NCBI GenBank assembly: GCA_002362385.1
Contig: DEUB01000068.1
Coordinates: 36,337 to 100,336 of the forward strand
Direction of reading: 5' to 3'
DNA length: 64,000 nt
Source of the DNA: Lachnospiraceae bacterium UBA3273
GTDB lineage: Bacteria; Bacillota; Clostridia; Lachnospirales; Lachnospiraceae
Shown piece by piece: positions 26,057-35,781 of this stretch (its first letter is position 1; each line of letters starts with the position of its first letter). The notes under the pieces are model-generated. The model ran no database searches. It was not told the DNA's origin and saw nothing but the letters and a program-made list of their open reading frames with translations. The position numbers and the translations under genes were made by a program.

Positions 26057-27226
26057 ATGGCAGCTAAAAAGGGGTCCGGCGCATCAGGCGGTAAAAGAAT
26101 GACCAAGGCGCAGCGGAAGAGAAGGAAGCAGAAAAAAATTGCAATTCTTGCGATAGAAGCCGTTGTGGTGGTTGTCCTAGTCATCGCTTTGTACTTTGTC
26201 AGCAAGCTGGATATTATCCACAGGGAAGATATTTCCGATGAAGATATTATAACCAACGAAGAAATGGAAGAGGGACTTTTGGTAGACGCCGAAGACGTTA
26301 CCATAAACGATAATATCGGCGGACATATGGAAGGCTACCGCAATATCGCTCTTTTCGGCGTTGACGCCAGAAACAACAATCTGGGAAAGGGCGTTCGTTC
26401 CGATACCATTATCATTGCCTCCATCAATGAAAATACGAAGGAAGTCAGACTGGTTTCCATATATCGTGATACTTATCTGAATCTCGGAAATGATTCCTAT
26501 TCCAAGTGTAACGAGGCCTATGCCGTAGGCGGCGCGAAACAGGCGATTAATATGATCAACATGAATACGGACTTGAATATTACCGATTATGTCACGGTAG
26601 GCTGGGCCGCTGTGGCGGACACCGTGGATGCATTAGGAGGCATACAGATCGATGTGGATGCCGAGGAATTAAAGCATCTGAACAATTATCAGGTAGAGAC
26701 ATCCCAGTCCTTAGGCAGGAGCTATAAAAGGTTAGAGCAGACGGGGCTGGTTACTTTAGACGGGATCCAGGCGGTATCTTACTGCCGTATCCGTTATACC
26801 GCAGGAGATGACTACAAGAGAACCGAGCGGCAGAGAGAGGTTATCCAGGCCCTTGCGGATAAAGCAAAGGCGGCAACGCCCGACAAGCTGGACCAGATCG
26901 CCAATAAGGTGTTCCCACAGACGGCAACGAGCTTAAAGCTGACGGAGATTTTGGATCTTTTAAAGGATATTACTTCGTATAATATCGTAGAAACAAGCGG
27001 ATTCCCTTCGGCGGAATACAGAAGCACGGGAGTGATCAAGTCAGGCGGAAGGGATCACGGAGACTGCGTTATCCCTGTGGACTTAGAGACTAACGTTATG
27101 ATCCTGCATCAGTTCCTGTTCGGAGATGTGGGGGATTACAAGCCTTCCGAGGCAGTACAGAGCTACAGTGAAAAGATCCGTTCGGATTCAGGAACGTCAA
27201 AACCCGATACGGGCGGTTCGGAATAG
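26057..27226 (+). CDS. LytR-CpsA-Psr (LCP) family glycopolymer ligase
   Basis: LCP enzymes attach lipid-linked polymers to peptidoglycan outside the cell. The basic N-terminus is followed by one helix at about 34-52. The LCP domain (about 92-290) has ALFGVDARNNN, RSDTIIIASI, VSIYRDTYL with the expected Arg and Asp residues, and CRIRYTAGDDYKRTERQREV. The last 20 residues are low complexity. It follows the priming transferase by 23 bases, which ties the locus to a wall-linked glycan rather than a free one. A clear terminator ends the unit. Confidence 0.94.
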   Translation: MAAKKGSGASGGKRMTKAQRKRRKQKKIAILAIEAVVVVVLVIALYFVSKLDIIHREDISDEDIITNEEMEEGLLVDAEDVTINDNIGGHMEGYRNIALFGVDARNNNLGKGVRSDTIIIASINENTKEVRLVSIYRDTYLNLGNDSYSKCNEAYAVGGAKQAINMINMNTDLNITDYVTVGWAAVADTVDALGGIQIDVDAEELKHLNNYQVETSQSLGRSYKRLEQTGLVTLDGIQAVSYCRIRYTAGDDYKRTERQREVIQALADKAKAATPDKLDQIANKVFPQTATSLKLTEILDLLKDITSYNIVETSGFPSAEYRSTGVIKSGGRDHGDCVIPVDLETNVMILHQFLFGDVGDYKPSEAVQSYSEKIRSDSGTSKPDTGGSE

Positions 27227-27271
27227 GATGAAAACCGTAAATGGCCGGAGACGGCGTGCGGGATAAATTAC

Positions 27272-27301
27272 AAAGAGGGCTTTAACCGGTCCTCTTTTTT
27301 T
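27272..27301 (+). terminator. Rho-independent terminator after the LCP gene
   Basis: AAAGAGG (27272-27278) pairs with CCTCTTT (27291-27297), followed by a run of T. It lies 45 bases after the LCP stop. TATAAT at 27304-27309 directly after it may be the -10 of the next unit, but no good -35 was found. Confidence 0.8.
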
Positions 27302-27359
27302 GTTATAATGTGTATGAGTCATAAGAGAAAGGCAGCAAGCAGTAAAGGAAGCGTGAAAC

Positions 27360-28364
27360 ATGGATACAGTGGATGTCATCATCCCTACCTATAAACCGGG
27401 TAAAGAATTTTTGGAGATTTTGGATATGCTGAAGAAGCAGACGGTCAGGCCTTCGCATATCATCATTTTAAATACGGAGGAAAAATATTTTGACCGGCTG
27501 GTCTATGGAAGTGATTTTTCAAAAAAGTATGGCAGCTGTAAGGTTTACCATCATTCAAAAAAGGAATTTGACCACGGGGCGACCCGCAACAGGGGAGCAA
27601 AGCTTTCGGATGCGGATTATTTCGTCATGATGACACAGGACGCGGTGCCTGGGGATGAGATGCTTATCGAAAGGCTCTTAGCGCCCTTAAAAGAGAAAAA
27701 GGCGGCAGTTTCCTATGCCAGGCAGCTGCCCAAGGAAGGCTGCAATCCCGTGGAACGGTTTACCAGGTCTTTCAATTATCCGGAGGATTCCTGCATAAAA
27801 GGAGAAAAGGATAAGGAAAGGCTGGGGATCAAGACCTATTTCTGTTCAGACGTCTGCGCAGCCTATGATAAGGAGATTTTTGTAAGCCTGGGCGGCTTTA
27901 TAAAGCGCACCTTGTTTAACGAAGATATGATCTATGCGGCAAAAGCGGCAAAAGCCGGATATAAGATCGCTTACTGCGGGGATGCGAAGGTATATCATTC
28001 CCATAATTATTCGGCAAAGGAGCAATTTCACAGGAATTTCGATCTGGGGGTTTCCCAGGCGGACCATCCGGAGGTTTTTTCGGAATTTGCCTCAGAGGGC
28101 GAGGGGGTCCGCATGGTAAAGGAAACTGCCGCATATCTTTGGAATAACGGATATAAGAGGATGATTCCAAGGCTCTTTATTTTAAGCGCGTCAAAGTGGC
28201 TGGGGTACAGGCTTGGAAAGGGCTACCGCAGGCTGCCGGATAAGCTGGTCCAGAAATTTACTTCGGATCCTTCCTATTGGAAGAGAAAGGCGTTAAAGCG
28301 GGCTGTGGAGCATATTGACGGAAGTAAGGGCTACGGAAAAAATCCCGACAAAGAAGGAGTATAA
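27360..28364 (+). CDS. GT2 glycosyltransferase, rhamnosyltransferase-like
   Basis: A 334-residue enzyme. VDVIIPTYKPG at the start, KKEFDHGATRNRGA near 60-73 and MMTQDAVPGDE as the metal region are marks of RfbF/RgpF-type rhamnosyltransferases; SDVCAAYDKEIF and LFNEDMIYAAKA carry acceptor-side residues. The C-terminal 70 residues are basic and partly hydrophobic. It likely uses dTDP-rhamnose made by the rml genes. It starts after a terminator and runs four bases short of glmS, so the two are co-transcribed. Confidence 0.88.
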   Translation: MDTVDVIIPTYKPGKEFLEILDMLKKQTVRPSHIIILNTEEKYFDRLVYGSDFSKKYGSCKVYHHSKKEFDHGATRNRGAKLSDADYFVMMTQDAVPGDEMLIERLLAPLKEKKAAVSYARQLPKEGCNPVERFTRSFNYPEDSCIKGEKDKERLGIKTYFCSDVCAAYDKEIFVSLGGFIKRTLFNEDMIYAAKAAKAGYKIAYCGDAKVYHSHNYSAKEQFHRNFDLGVSQADHPEVFSEFASEGEGVRMVKETAAYLWNNGYKRMIPRLFILSASKWLGYRLGKGYRRLPDKLVQKFTSDPSYWKRKALKRAVEHIDGSKGYGKNPDKEGV

Positions 28365-28367
28365 AAT

Positions 28368-30194
28368 ATGTGTGGTATTGTAGGCTATATCGGGAAGCGC
28401 CAGGCGGCTCCCATTATTTTGGAAGGGCTGTCAAGGCTGGAATACAGAGGATATGATTCCGCAGGGATCGCAGTATATGACGGAGAAAGGATCAACATTG
28501 CCAAGGCGGCGGGCAGATTAAAGATTTTAGAGGAGATGACCCATAACGGGGAAACCTTGTCCGGCTTTGTGGGAATCGGGCACACCAGATGGGCGACCCA
28601 CGGTGTTCCCAATACGGTAAATGCCCATCCTCATTATAACAAGTCGGAGACCATTGCAGTGGTCCATAACGGCATCATTGAGAATTATATCGGATTGAGA
28701 AAGATGCTTAAGGAAAAGGGCTATGAGTTCGTATCGGACACGGATACGGAGGTGGTTGCGCACCTCATTGACTATTATTATAAGGGAAACCCCTTAGAGG
28801 CCATTACCAAGGTGCTCCACAGGGTCGAGGGTTCCTACGCCTTAGGCGTTATTTTTGCGGAGCACCCCGATCAGCTGTTTGCGGCCAGAAAGGATTCTCC
28901 TCTTATTGTGGGACAGAATGAGGAAGGGTGTTTTATCGCTTCGGATGTTCCTGCGATCTTAAAATATACGAGACAGGTAACCTATGTGGACAATCAGGAG
29001 ATCGTAAGGCTCCGGGGGGACCACATGCATTTTTATACCGTGGACGAGGAAGAGATACAAAAAGAGTCCGTGACCATAGAATGGGACGCCAACGCGGCGG
29101 AAAAGGGCGGTTATGAGCATTTTATGCTGAAAGAGATGTATGAACAGCCCAAAGGGGTGGCTGATACGTTATTGCCCCGGATCAAAGACGGAGAAGTGGT
29201 CATCGATGAGCTGAATATGACCGACGAGGAGCTTCTTTCGGTTAAGAAAATCTATATTGTGGCCTGCGGCTCCGCATACCATGCAGGCGTTACAGGAAAA
29301 TATGTGTTGGAGAGCCTTGCCAGGATCTCGGTGGAGGTGGATTTAGCCTCCGAGTTCCGTTACAGGAATCCGGTTATGGAAGAAGGGGCCATGGTCATCG
29401 TGGTCAGCCAGTCAGGGGAAACGGCGGATACTCTGGCGGCCCTTCGTGAATCCAAAAAGAGAGGCTTTAAGGTACTGGGCATTGTAAACGTGGTGGGAAG
29501 CTCCATTGCAAGGGAGGCGGACAGCGTGCTCTATACGTGGGCGGGACCGGAAATTGCCGTCGCCACCACCAAAGCCTATTCCACCCAGCTTATTGCCCTG
29601 TATCTGCTGGCGTTAAAATTTGCAAGGGTCAGGAAAACGGTGGGGGATAAAGAGTTTGCCGGAATGCTGGATGATTTAAAGAAGCTTCCGGATCAGATCG
29701 AGATGCTCTTGTCCAACAAGAACCATATTCAGAAATTTGCAAACCGATATATCGGTGCAAAGGATATTTTCTTTATCGGAAGGGGGATCGACTATGCCAT
29801 TTCCTTAGAAGGGTCTTTAAAGCTGAAGGAGATTTCCTATATCCACTCCGAGGCCTATGCTGCGGGAGAATTAAAGCACGGGACGATCTCACTCATAGAA
29901 GAGGGGACTTTGGTGGCGGCGGTTTCCACCCAGCCTGAGCTGTTTGCAAAGACCATCAGCAATATGGTGGAGGTCAAGGCAAGGGGGGCTTTTGTTCTGG
30001 CTGTGACCAATGAGGGAAATATCGAGATAGAAAAAGCGGCGGATTATGTGATCTATATTCCCGAGACGAATCCCTGCTTTGCCAATTCCCTAGCGATCAT
30101 TCCCCTTCAGCTTTTTGGCTACTATGTGGCCGTAGGAAAGGGCTGTGATGTGGATAAGCCGAGAAATCTGGCAAAATCGGTAACTGTTGAATGA
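28368..30194 (+). CDS. glmS: Glutamine-fructose-6-phosphate aminotransferase
   Basis: GlmS makes glucosamine-6-phosphate from fructose-6-phosphate and glutamine, the source of all amino sugars in wall and glycan. The 608-residue length is standard. Cys2 in MCGIVGYIG is the glutaminase nucleophile, and the amidotransferase half runs to about 235. Two SIS domains follow, with CGSAYHAG, VSQSGETADT and the C-terminal AKSVTVE. GAAGGAG lies before the ATG. No glmS ribozyme is expected here, since the upstream gap is only three bases. Confidence 0.97.
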   Translation: MCGIVGYIGKRQAAPIILEGLSRLEYRGYDSAGIAVYDGERINIAKAAGRLKILEEMTHNGETLSGFVGIGHTRWATHGVPNTVNAHPHYNKSETIAVVHNGIIENYIGLRKMLKEKGYEFVSDTDTEVVAHLIDYYYKGNPLEAITKVLHRVEGSYALGVIFAEHPDQLFAARKDSPLIVGQNEEGCFIASDVPAILKYTRQVTYVDNQEIVRLRGDHMHFYTVDEEEIQKESVTIEWDANAAEKGGYEHFMLKEMYEQPKGVADTLLPRIKDGEVVIDELNMTDEELLSVKKIYIVACGSAYHAGVTGKYVLESLARISVEVDLASEFRYRNPVMEEGAMVIVVSQSGETADTLAALRESKKRGFKVLGIVNVVGSSIAREADSVLYTWAGPEIAVATTKAYSTQLIALYLLALKFARVRKTVGDKEFAGMLDDLKKLPDQIEMLLSNKNHIQKFANRYIGAKDIFFIGRGIDYAISLEGSLKLKEISYIHSEAYAAGELKHGTISLIEEGTLVAAVSTQPELFAKTISNMVEVKARGAFVLAVTNEGNIEIEKAADYVIYIPETNPCFANSLAIIPLQLFGYYVAVGKGCDVDKPRNLAKSVTVE

Positions 30195-30238
30195 CCGGGT
30201 AAAATGCGGTTCTATGTTTGGTAAAGTGGTGGTATACG

Positions 30239-31576
30239 ATGGAAATGGATAAGACACAGGGGATGGAACAGAAGCCGAAAACCGGTCAGGGCGGCTTGAA
30301 GAAGATGGGGAACAGCCTTTTGGGCGGCCTGATCTTCGGACTGACGGCAGGTCTTGTGATAGTGGTCATGCTGTCGCTTTTTCCGCGAAACGGAAATGTG
30401 GATACCCTAAACAACCATGGGGAGACAGAGGCGGCGGAAGAGAAGGTAAGCGGAAAAGACGGGGAGAAGAAAGCGGATTCCCAGGGCAGTGTGCCGGAGG
30501 GCGGAGATATCCAGACGGCGGAGAGTACGGCAGAGAGCCAGACCGTGGTCACGGATGTGACGAAGGTTGTGGACAATGTAATGCCTTGTGTGGTCTCCAT
30601 TTTCAGCACCTATGTGGTCGATGAGGATTTCTGGGGCTATCATTATGATTATGAAGCCGAGGGCGGCGGTTCGGGCATTATCGTAGGCGAGAATGAAACG
30701 GAGCTTTTGATCGTGACCAACAACCACGTGGTGGAGGATTCCAAGGAATTAACGGTTCAGTTTATCGATGATTCGGTAGCGTCGGCGCTGGTTAAAGGAA
30801 CGGATGAAGATATGGATCTGGCGGTCATCGCCATTGAGATCGCCGATCTGGATCCTTCTACCAAGTCTGCGATCAGAGTGGCGACCATGGGAGATTCCGA
30901 CAAACTGAAGGTGGGAGAGCCCGCCATTGCCATCGGAAACGCTTTAGGCTACGGCCAGTCCGTTACCACAGGGGTCATCAGTGCGGTAAACCGGTCTTAT
31001 ACAGACGAATACGGCCCTTTATACGGAGGCTCCTTAGAAGAAGATAATTATGACAATGTGAAGTACTTAATCCAGACGGATGCGGCTATCAATCCCGGAA
31101 ATTCCGGCGGTGCGCTTTTGAACGTCCGGGGAGAGGTGGTAGGAATCAATTCCAGTAAAATAGCGGAGTATACGGTGGAAGGGATGGGATATGCCATTCC
31201 GATCTCCACGGCGGAGCCTATTATTACGGAACTGATGAGCAGGAGGACCAGAGCGCCGGGGAAAACCAAACAGAATTCGGCTTATCTGGGTATCAGCGGA
31301 GTCGCGGTAAGCGGCGACATGCAAAAAAGATATGATTTAAAGAAGGGTATGTATATCACGCAGGTGTTTGCTGATACCCCGGCGAAGGAGGCGGGAATCA
31401 GAAAAGGCGACATCCTGTTATCGATAGATGATGTGACAATAGGGGATATGGATGAACTTTCCCAGGCGCTTTCAGGCTATGAGGAAGGGGCAGAGGTTGT
31501 CCTTAAGCTGTTGAAGCGCAGTAACAGCGGCTATGTTGAAAAAGAAATAGAGGTTATACTTGGAGGAAGAGAATGA
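30239..31576 (+). CDS. HtrA/DegP-like membrane-anchored serine protease
   Basis: Quality-control protease acting outside the membrane. One helix at about 25-45 anchors it, and an acidic linker follows. The trypsin-like domain (about 105-330) has NNHVVED with the catalytic His, DMDLAVI with Asp and NPGNSGGALLN with the Ser near 288, so the triad is intact. A PDZ domain fills about 345-440 (AYLGISGVAV, PAKEAGIRKGDILL). I use the ATG at 30239, because an in-frame TTG at 30218 has a worse ribosome site. The stop overlaps the ClpX start as ATGA. Confidence 0.93.
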   Translation: MEMDKTQGMEQKPKTGQGGLKKMGNSLLGGLIFGLTAGLVIVVMLSLFPRNGNVDTLNNHGETEAAEEKVSGKDGEKKADSQGSVPEGGDIQTAESTAESQTVVTDVTKVVDNVMPCVVSIFSTYVVDEDFWGYHYDYEAEGGGSGIIVGENETELLIVTNNHVVEDSKELTVQFIDDSVASALVKGTDEDMDLAVIAIEIADLDPSTKSAIRVATMGDSDKLKVGEPAIAIGNALGYGQSVTTGVISAVNRSYTDEYGPLYGGSLEEDNYDNVKYLIQTDAAINPGNSGGALLNVRGEVVGINSSKIAEYTVEGMGYAIPISTAEPIITELMSRRTRAPGKTKQNSAYLGISGVAVSGDMQKRYDLKKGMYITQVFADTPAKEAGIRKGDILLSIDDVTIGDMDELSQALSGYEEGAEVVLKLLKRSNSGYVEKEIEVILGGRE

Positions 31577-33393
31577 CGGACTTTTTTGATTTTGAAAGCG
31601 ATGAGAAAGAAACGATAGCGGATGAAGTTTTTTATGACGAGGAAAAGGAAATATCCGAGGATGATTTTGACGAGGAATTTGATGAAGAACTCTTAGGGGA
31701 ATTAGAGGCTTCGGAAGAGGATTTCGACGAGGAATATGAAGAGTATCCCAAGGCGGATGCCAAAGAAACTCTTAGAAAAGATCAGCAAGAGGAGCCGGAT
31801 GAAGACTTTGACGGGGGATTCGTAGAGGATTTTGAGGCGGCTTCAGAAGACGATTTTGAGGAGGATGAAGAGGAAGAAGAGGCCGTGGGATCCTATGAGG
31901 AAACGAATGAAAAAGTCCGGGAGGATGCCGGGGAAAATGACCGTGAACGTAATCCGGATGAGCATGCCGGAAAAGACGGCGGGAAAGATGACAGAGATAA
32001 GGAAGACGAGTATGAAAGCGTGTGCTTCATCTGCCGGAGGCCGGAAAGCATTACGGGGAAGCAGTTTAAGATGCCCAACCATATCTGTGTCTGCAATGAC
32101 TGTATGCACAAGACTATGGATGCCGTCAGCCAGTTTGATTACCAGGGGATGCTCAGCGATCCCAACCTGCTTAACGGATTTGGTAATCTGGATTTCGGGG
32201 ATGATGACAAAAACAAGGATATGAAAAACGGCTTTCCCAATATCCGTTTTGTCAATATCAGCGACCTGCAGGGGGACGGGGGCATTCCCAACAAGCAGAA
32301 GTTAAAGAAAAGAAAAAAAGACGACAAGCCCCTTTTGGATATTAAGAACATTCCGGCGCCCCACAAGATCAAGGCGGGGCTGGATGAGTATGTGGTAGGG
32401 CAGGAAAAGGCCAAGAAGGTCATTTCCGTTGCTGTTTATAATCATTATAAGCGGGTTGCCACCAATACCATGGACGATATTGAGATCGAAAAATCCAACA
32501 TGCTGATGATCGGGCCTACCGGGTGCGGCAAGACTTATCTGGTCAAGACCCTGGCAAGGCTTTTGGATGTACCCCTGGCTATAGCCGACGCTACCAGCCT
32601 TACCGAGGCGGGATATATCGGCGACGATATTGAAAGCGTGCTTTCCAAGCTTTTGGCGGCGGCGGGGAACGATGTGGACAAGGCGCAGATGGGAATTGTT
32701 TTCATTGACGAAATCGACAAGATCGCCAAAAAGCAGAACACCAATTCCCGCGATGTTTCGGGAGAATCGGTACAGCAGGGAATGTTAAAGCTCTTAGAGG
32801 GAGCGGATATAGAAGTACCGGTAGGGGCAAACAGCAAAAACGCTATGGTTCCCCTCACTACGATCAATACGAGAAATATTCTGTTTATCTGCGGCGGCGC
32901 TTTTCCGGAACTGGATGAGATCATCAAACAGAGATTATCCAAGCAAAGCTCCATCGGATTTAACGCCACCTTAAAGGACACCTTTGACAAGGAAAAGAAT
33001 ATCCACAGCAAGGTAACGATTGAAGATCTGAAGAAATTCGGCATGATACCCGAATTCTTAGGACGTCTGCCCGTTATCTACACCTTAGACGGTCTGACGG
33101 AAGATATGCTGGTGGATATTTTGAAGGAACCCAAAAACGCCATATTAAAGCAGTACCAAAAGCTTTTGGCATTGGACGAGGTGGATCTTAAGTTTGACGA
33201 AAACGCACTGCGCGCCATTGCAAAAAAGGCAATGGAAAAGGATACGGGCGCAAGGGCGCTGCGCGCCATCATTGAGGAATTCATGTTGGATATTATGTAT
33301 GAGATTCCAAAGGATGATAATATCGGAAGCGTTATGATAACAGGAGAATATATCGAAGGTAAAGGCGGGCCAATCATACAGATTCGCAGTTAA
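31573..33393 (+). CDS. clpX: ClpX-like AAA+ unfoldase with long acidic N-terminus
   Basis: A 606-residue protein against the usual 410-430 for ClpX, which feeds substrates to the ClpP protease. Residues 1-145 are extremely rich in Asp and Glu. A zinc finger follows (CFIC near 150, then CNDC). The AAA+ core has GPTGCGKT (about 315), pore loop GYIG (about 347), FIDEIDKI (about 378), RDVSGESVQQ, and IGF near 461, the loop that docks on ClpP. All functional motifs are kept, so it should work with ClpP. It overlaps htrA by four bases, an unusual location, since clpX normally follows clpP. It may be a second ClpX with altered substrate choice. Confidence 0.9.
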   Translation: MTDFFDFESDEKETIADEVFYDEEKEISEDDFDEEFDEELLGELEASEEDFDEEYEEYPKADAKETLRKDQQEEPDEDFDGGFVEDFEAASEDDFEEDEEEEEAVGSYEETNEKVREDAGENDRERNPDEHAGKDGGKDDRDKEDEYESVCFICRRPESITGKQFKMPNHICVCNDCMHKTMDAVSQFDYQGMLSDPNLLNGFGNLDFGDDDKNKDMKNGFPNIRFVNISDLQGDGGIPNKQKLKKRKKDDKPLLDIKNIPAPHKIKAGLDEYVVGQEKAKKVISVAVYNHYKRVATNTMDDIEIEKSNMLMIGPTGCGKTYLVKTLARLLDVPLAIADATSLTEAGYIGDDIESVLSKLLAAAGNDVDKAQMGIVFIDEIDKIAKKQNTNSRDVSGESVQQGMLKLLEGADIEVPVGANSKNAMVPLTTINTRNILFICGGAFPELDEIIKQRLSKQSSIGFNATLKDTFDKEKNIHSKVTIEDLKKFGMIPEFLGRLPVIYTLDGLTEDMLVDILKEPKNAILKQYQKLLALDEVDLKFDENALRAIAKKAMEKDTGARALRAIIEEFMLDIMYEIPKDDNIGSVMITGEYIEGKGGPIIQIRS

Positions 33394-33425
33394 GCATATG
33401 ATAATAAAAAAGTGCGGAGCATGAT

Positions 33426-35186
33426 ATGGATTTAGGAAGGATTGCCTGCAGGAACAGAATTTTATCCAATAACTACAGGGATGTCATCATTGATTTCAAT
33501 ATTACTCCGGAACAGCTCTTTGAAGATAATGTGGAAGTGCCGGATTATTGCGAAGAGGTGTTGTTTGAGAATCTGAAAATTTTACACATTGCGGAGTTTC
33601 AGCTTCCGCCCTGGGATACCCGGGATTACCAGTATCAGTATACGCCTAAATGCTATGGACTGCTGCAGGATACATCCCGGCTTTCCGTAGGCCAGCCGGT
33701 GCCGGGCACAGGGCTGGTGCCGGATCTGACCGCTTTGTCGGAAGCCGGTATTCTGGCGGTAAGCGGACCGCCTTTGGAATTGACGGGGAAAAATGTTATA
33801 ATCGGGATCATCGATACGGGAATCCGTTACCAGCTTCCGGCTTTTCGAAGGAGCGACGGCTCTACACGGATCCTGGCTATCTGGGATCAGACCAATCAGG
33901 AGGGCATGCCGCCGGACGGTTATGACTATGGAACGGAATTCGGGGAAGATGAGATCAATTTCAATCTGGAAAGCGGCGGAGGGCTGCTTGTAACGGATGA
34001 AACCGGCCATGGGACCAAGGTGGCGGGAGTGGCAGGAGGTTTTGACCGGGAAAACGGCTTTTTGGGCGCTGCGCCGGACGCTTTGTTTGTAGTGGTTAAG
34101 TTAAAGCAGGCAAAGGAATATTTGAGGGAACTGTATCAGATTCCCGAAGGAGTACCATGTTATCAGGAAACGGACATTATGCTTGGCCTTCAGTATCTGG
34201 ACAGATTGGCAGGACGGCTCAATATGCCGATCGCTACCTGCGTTGCCCTTGGCTCTACCATGGGGGCGCATGACGGGACTTCCTTATTAGATTATTATGT
34301 CAATGAACTTGCAAGAAAAAGGAAACGCTGTATTGTAGTAGGCGGGGGAAATGAAGGTAATTCTTCCGGACACTATGAAGGAAATATGGTTTTAGCGCCG
34401 GGAGCTGCACAGGCCTACGAAGAAGTGGAGATTTTGGCGGGACAGGGCGAAGCGGGATTATGGGTGGAATTATGGGGTAAGACACCGGGGATATTTACTG
34501 TATCCATTACCAGCCCCAACGGAGAGTCCATTCCGGAAATCCCTTTTAGGATCGGACAAAGCGTGGATTATACCTTTATTTATTCCAACACAAGAGTAAC
34601 GGTAAAATATGTTCTTGTGGAACAGGGAAACGGCCAGCAGCTGATCGTTATGAGGTTTCAGAATATTCTGCCCGGAATATGGACTATAAGGGTCAATGTG
34701 AGAGGCAGCAACGGCGGAGGCAACTTTCATATATGGCTTCCTATGAGAAATTTTTTAAAGGGAGATACTTATTTTCTTCGTCCCAGCCCTTACTATACCA
34801 TGACGGAACCGGCGTACAGCAGGGATGTGCTGACGGTAACGGCCTATAACAGCCAGGACGGGAGCTTTTATTTGAACAGCGGCAGAGGGTTCAGCACAGA
34901 TAATTATATTACGCCGGATCTGGCGGCTCCGGGAGTGGGAATCCCCACCCCTTTGATGGCCGATACGGGGTCTTCCATGTCAGCGGCGATTACGGCCGGG
35001 GCTGCCGCCTGCTTTCTGCAGTGGGCAGTGGTGGAGGAACATGACAGCCTGGTCAACACCTCCGCTGTAAAGAATTATTTTATCAGGGGAGCCAAACGGA
35101 GGTCGGATATCTATTATCCATCCAGGGAATGGGGATACGGAACCCTTTATCTGGCAGGCGTATTTCAGGCTCTGGCAGGAATATGA
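33426..35186 (+). CDS. Subtilisin-like serine protease, Csp-like
   Basis: A 586-residue S8 protease with no signal peptide. The triad is present: IGIIDTG (Asp near 130), GHGTKVAG (His near 196) and GSSMSAA (Ser near 517). A long insert between His and Ser holds a beta-rich region (about 320-440), as in the CspA/B/C germination proteases of clostridia. Those cleave or regulate the SleC pro-enzyme during spore germination. I see the fold but no sleC nearby, so germination is a possibility only. It follows clpX by 32 bases with GCGGAG upstream, in a protease block. Confidence 0.85.
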   Translation: MDLGRIACRNRILSNNYRDVIIDFNITPEQLFEDNVEVPDYCEEVLFENLKILHIAEFQLPPWDTRDYQYQYTPKCYGLLQDTSRLSVGQPVPGTGLVPDLTALSEAGILAVSGPPLELTGKNVIIGIIDTGIRYQLPAFRRSDGSTRILAIWDQTNQEGMPPDGYDYGTEFGEDEINFNLESGGGLLVTDETGHGTKVAGVAGGFDRENGFLGAAPDALFVVVKLKQAKEYLRELYQIPEGVPCYQETDIMLGLQYLDRLAGRLNMPIATCVALGSTMGAHDGTSLLDYYVNELARKRKRCIVVGGGNEGNSSGHYEGNMVLAPGAAQAYEEVEILAGQGEAGLWVELWGKTPGIFTVSITSPNGESIPEIPFRIGQSVDYTFIYSNTRVTVKYVLVEQGNGQQLIVMRFQNILPGIWTIRVNVRGSNGGGNFHIWLPMRNFLKGDTYFLRPSPYYTMTEPAYSRDVLTVTAYNSQDGSFYLNSGRGFSTDNYITPDLAAPGVGIPTPLMADTGSSMSAAITAGAAACFLQWAVVEEHDSLVNTSAVKNYFIRGAKRRSDIYYPSREWGYGTLYLAGVFQALAGI

Positions 35187-35225
35187 TACCAAAGACTGCC
35201 ATAAAACCATCACAGGAGAAGACCA

Positions 35226-35669
35226 ATGATATTTATAAGCATCATCATCGCCATAGTGGCGGCAGAGGCCGTTATCAAGCAGGTCAGGGAGCAGAACGGT
35301 GTTTCCGGCGAAAAAAAGCCTTTCCTTAAAGGAAAACTGTATTTAACAAAATATCATAATTATGGGGCATTTTTGAATCTGGGACAGAAGCGGCCGGAAT
35401 TCGTAAAGGGACTGTCCGCAGGTCTGTGCCTGATCTGTACCATAGTGTTCGTTTTCAGTATGGGAACAAAAGGAAAGACTTTGTTAAAGACGGGATTGTC
35501 CATACTGTTAGGCGGAGCTTATTCCAATACCTATGACAGGCTGGTCAGGGGATATGTTGTGGATTATTTCGGCTTTCAGGTAAAAAACGAAAAGCTTGGG
35601 AATATTGTGTTTAATATTTCGGATTTCTGTATTATGATCGGAGCGTTCATTTCCGTTTTGAGAATGTAA
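35226..35669 (+). CDS. Signal peptidase II-like (LspA) membrane peptidase
   Basis: A 147-residue membrane protein with about four helices. NYGAFLNLG near 43, GGAYSNTYDRLVRGYVVDYF near 98 and FNISDF near 130 match the LspA motifs, and the two catalytic aspartates (in VVDY and NISD) are present. The first conserved Asp-Gln of LspA is replaced by AEAVIKQ, so it is divergent. It would cleave lipoprotein signal peptides, or a specialised set of them. It follows the subtilase by 39 bases. Confidence 0.8.
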   Translation: MIFISIIIAIVAAEAVIKQVREQNGVSGEKKPFLKGKLYLTKYHNYGAFLNLGQKRPEFVKGLSAGLCLICTIVFVFSMGTKGKTLLKTGLSILLGGAYSNTYDRLVRGYVVDYFGFQVKNEKLGNIVFNISDFCIMIGAFISVLRM

Positions 35670-35709
35670 GGGAATGTAAAAGAGCCGCCGGAAAAAGCAT
35701 TAGGAAAAG

Positions 35710-35738
35710 TTGCGGTTTGTCCTCCAATTTGTTATACT
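35710..35738 (+). promoter_or_regulatory. Putative sigma-A promoter for the carbamate kinase-like gene
   Basis: TTGCGG at 35710-35715 and TATACT at 35733-35738 with a 17-bp spacer, about 43 bp before the ATG. Confidence 0.6.
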
Positions 35739-35781
35739 TTTAGAATATCATGGAGACAAATACGGGAAAGCAGGTAGAAAA

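Noticed and set aside
28365..28367. glmS ribozyme
   Set aside because: The gap before glmS is three bases, so no ribozyme can fit there.
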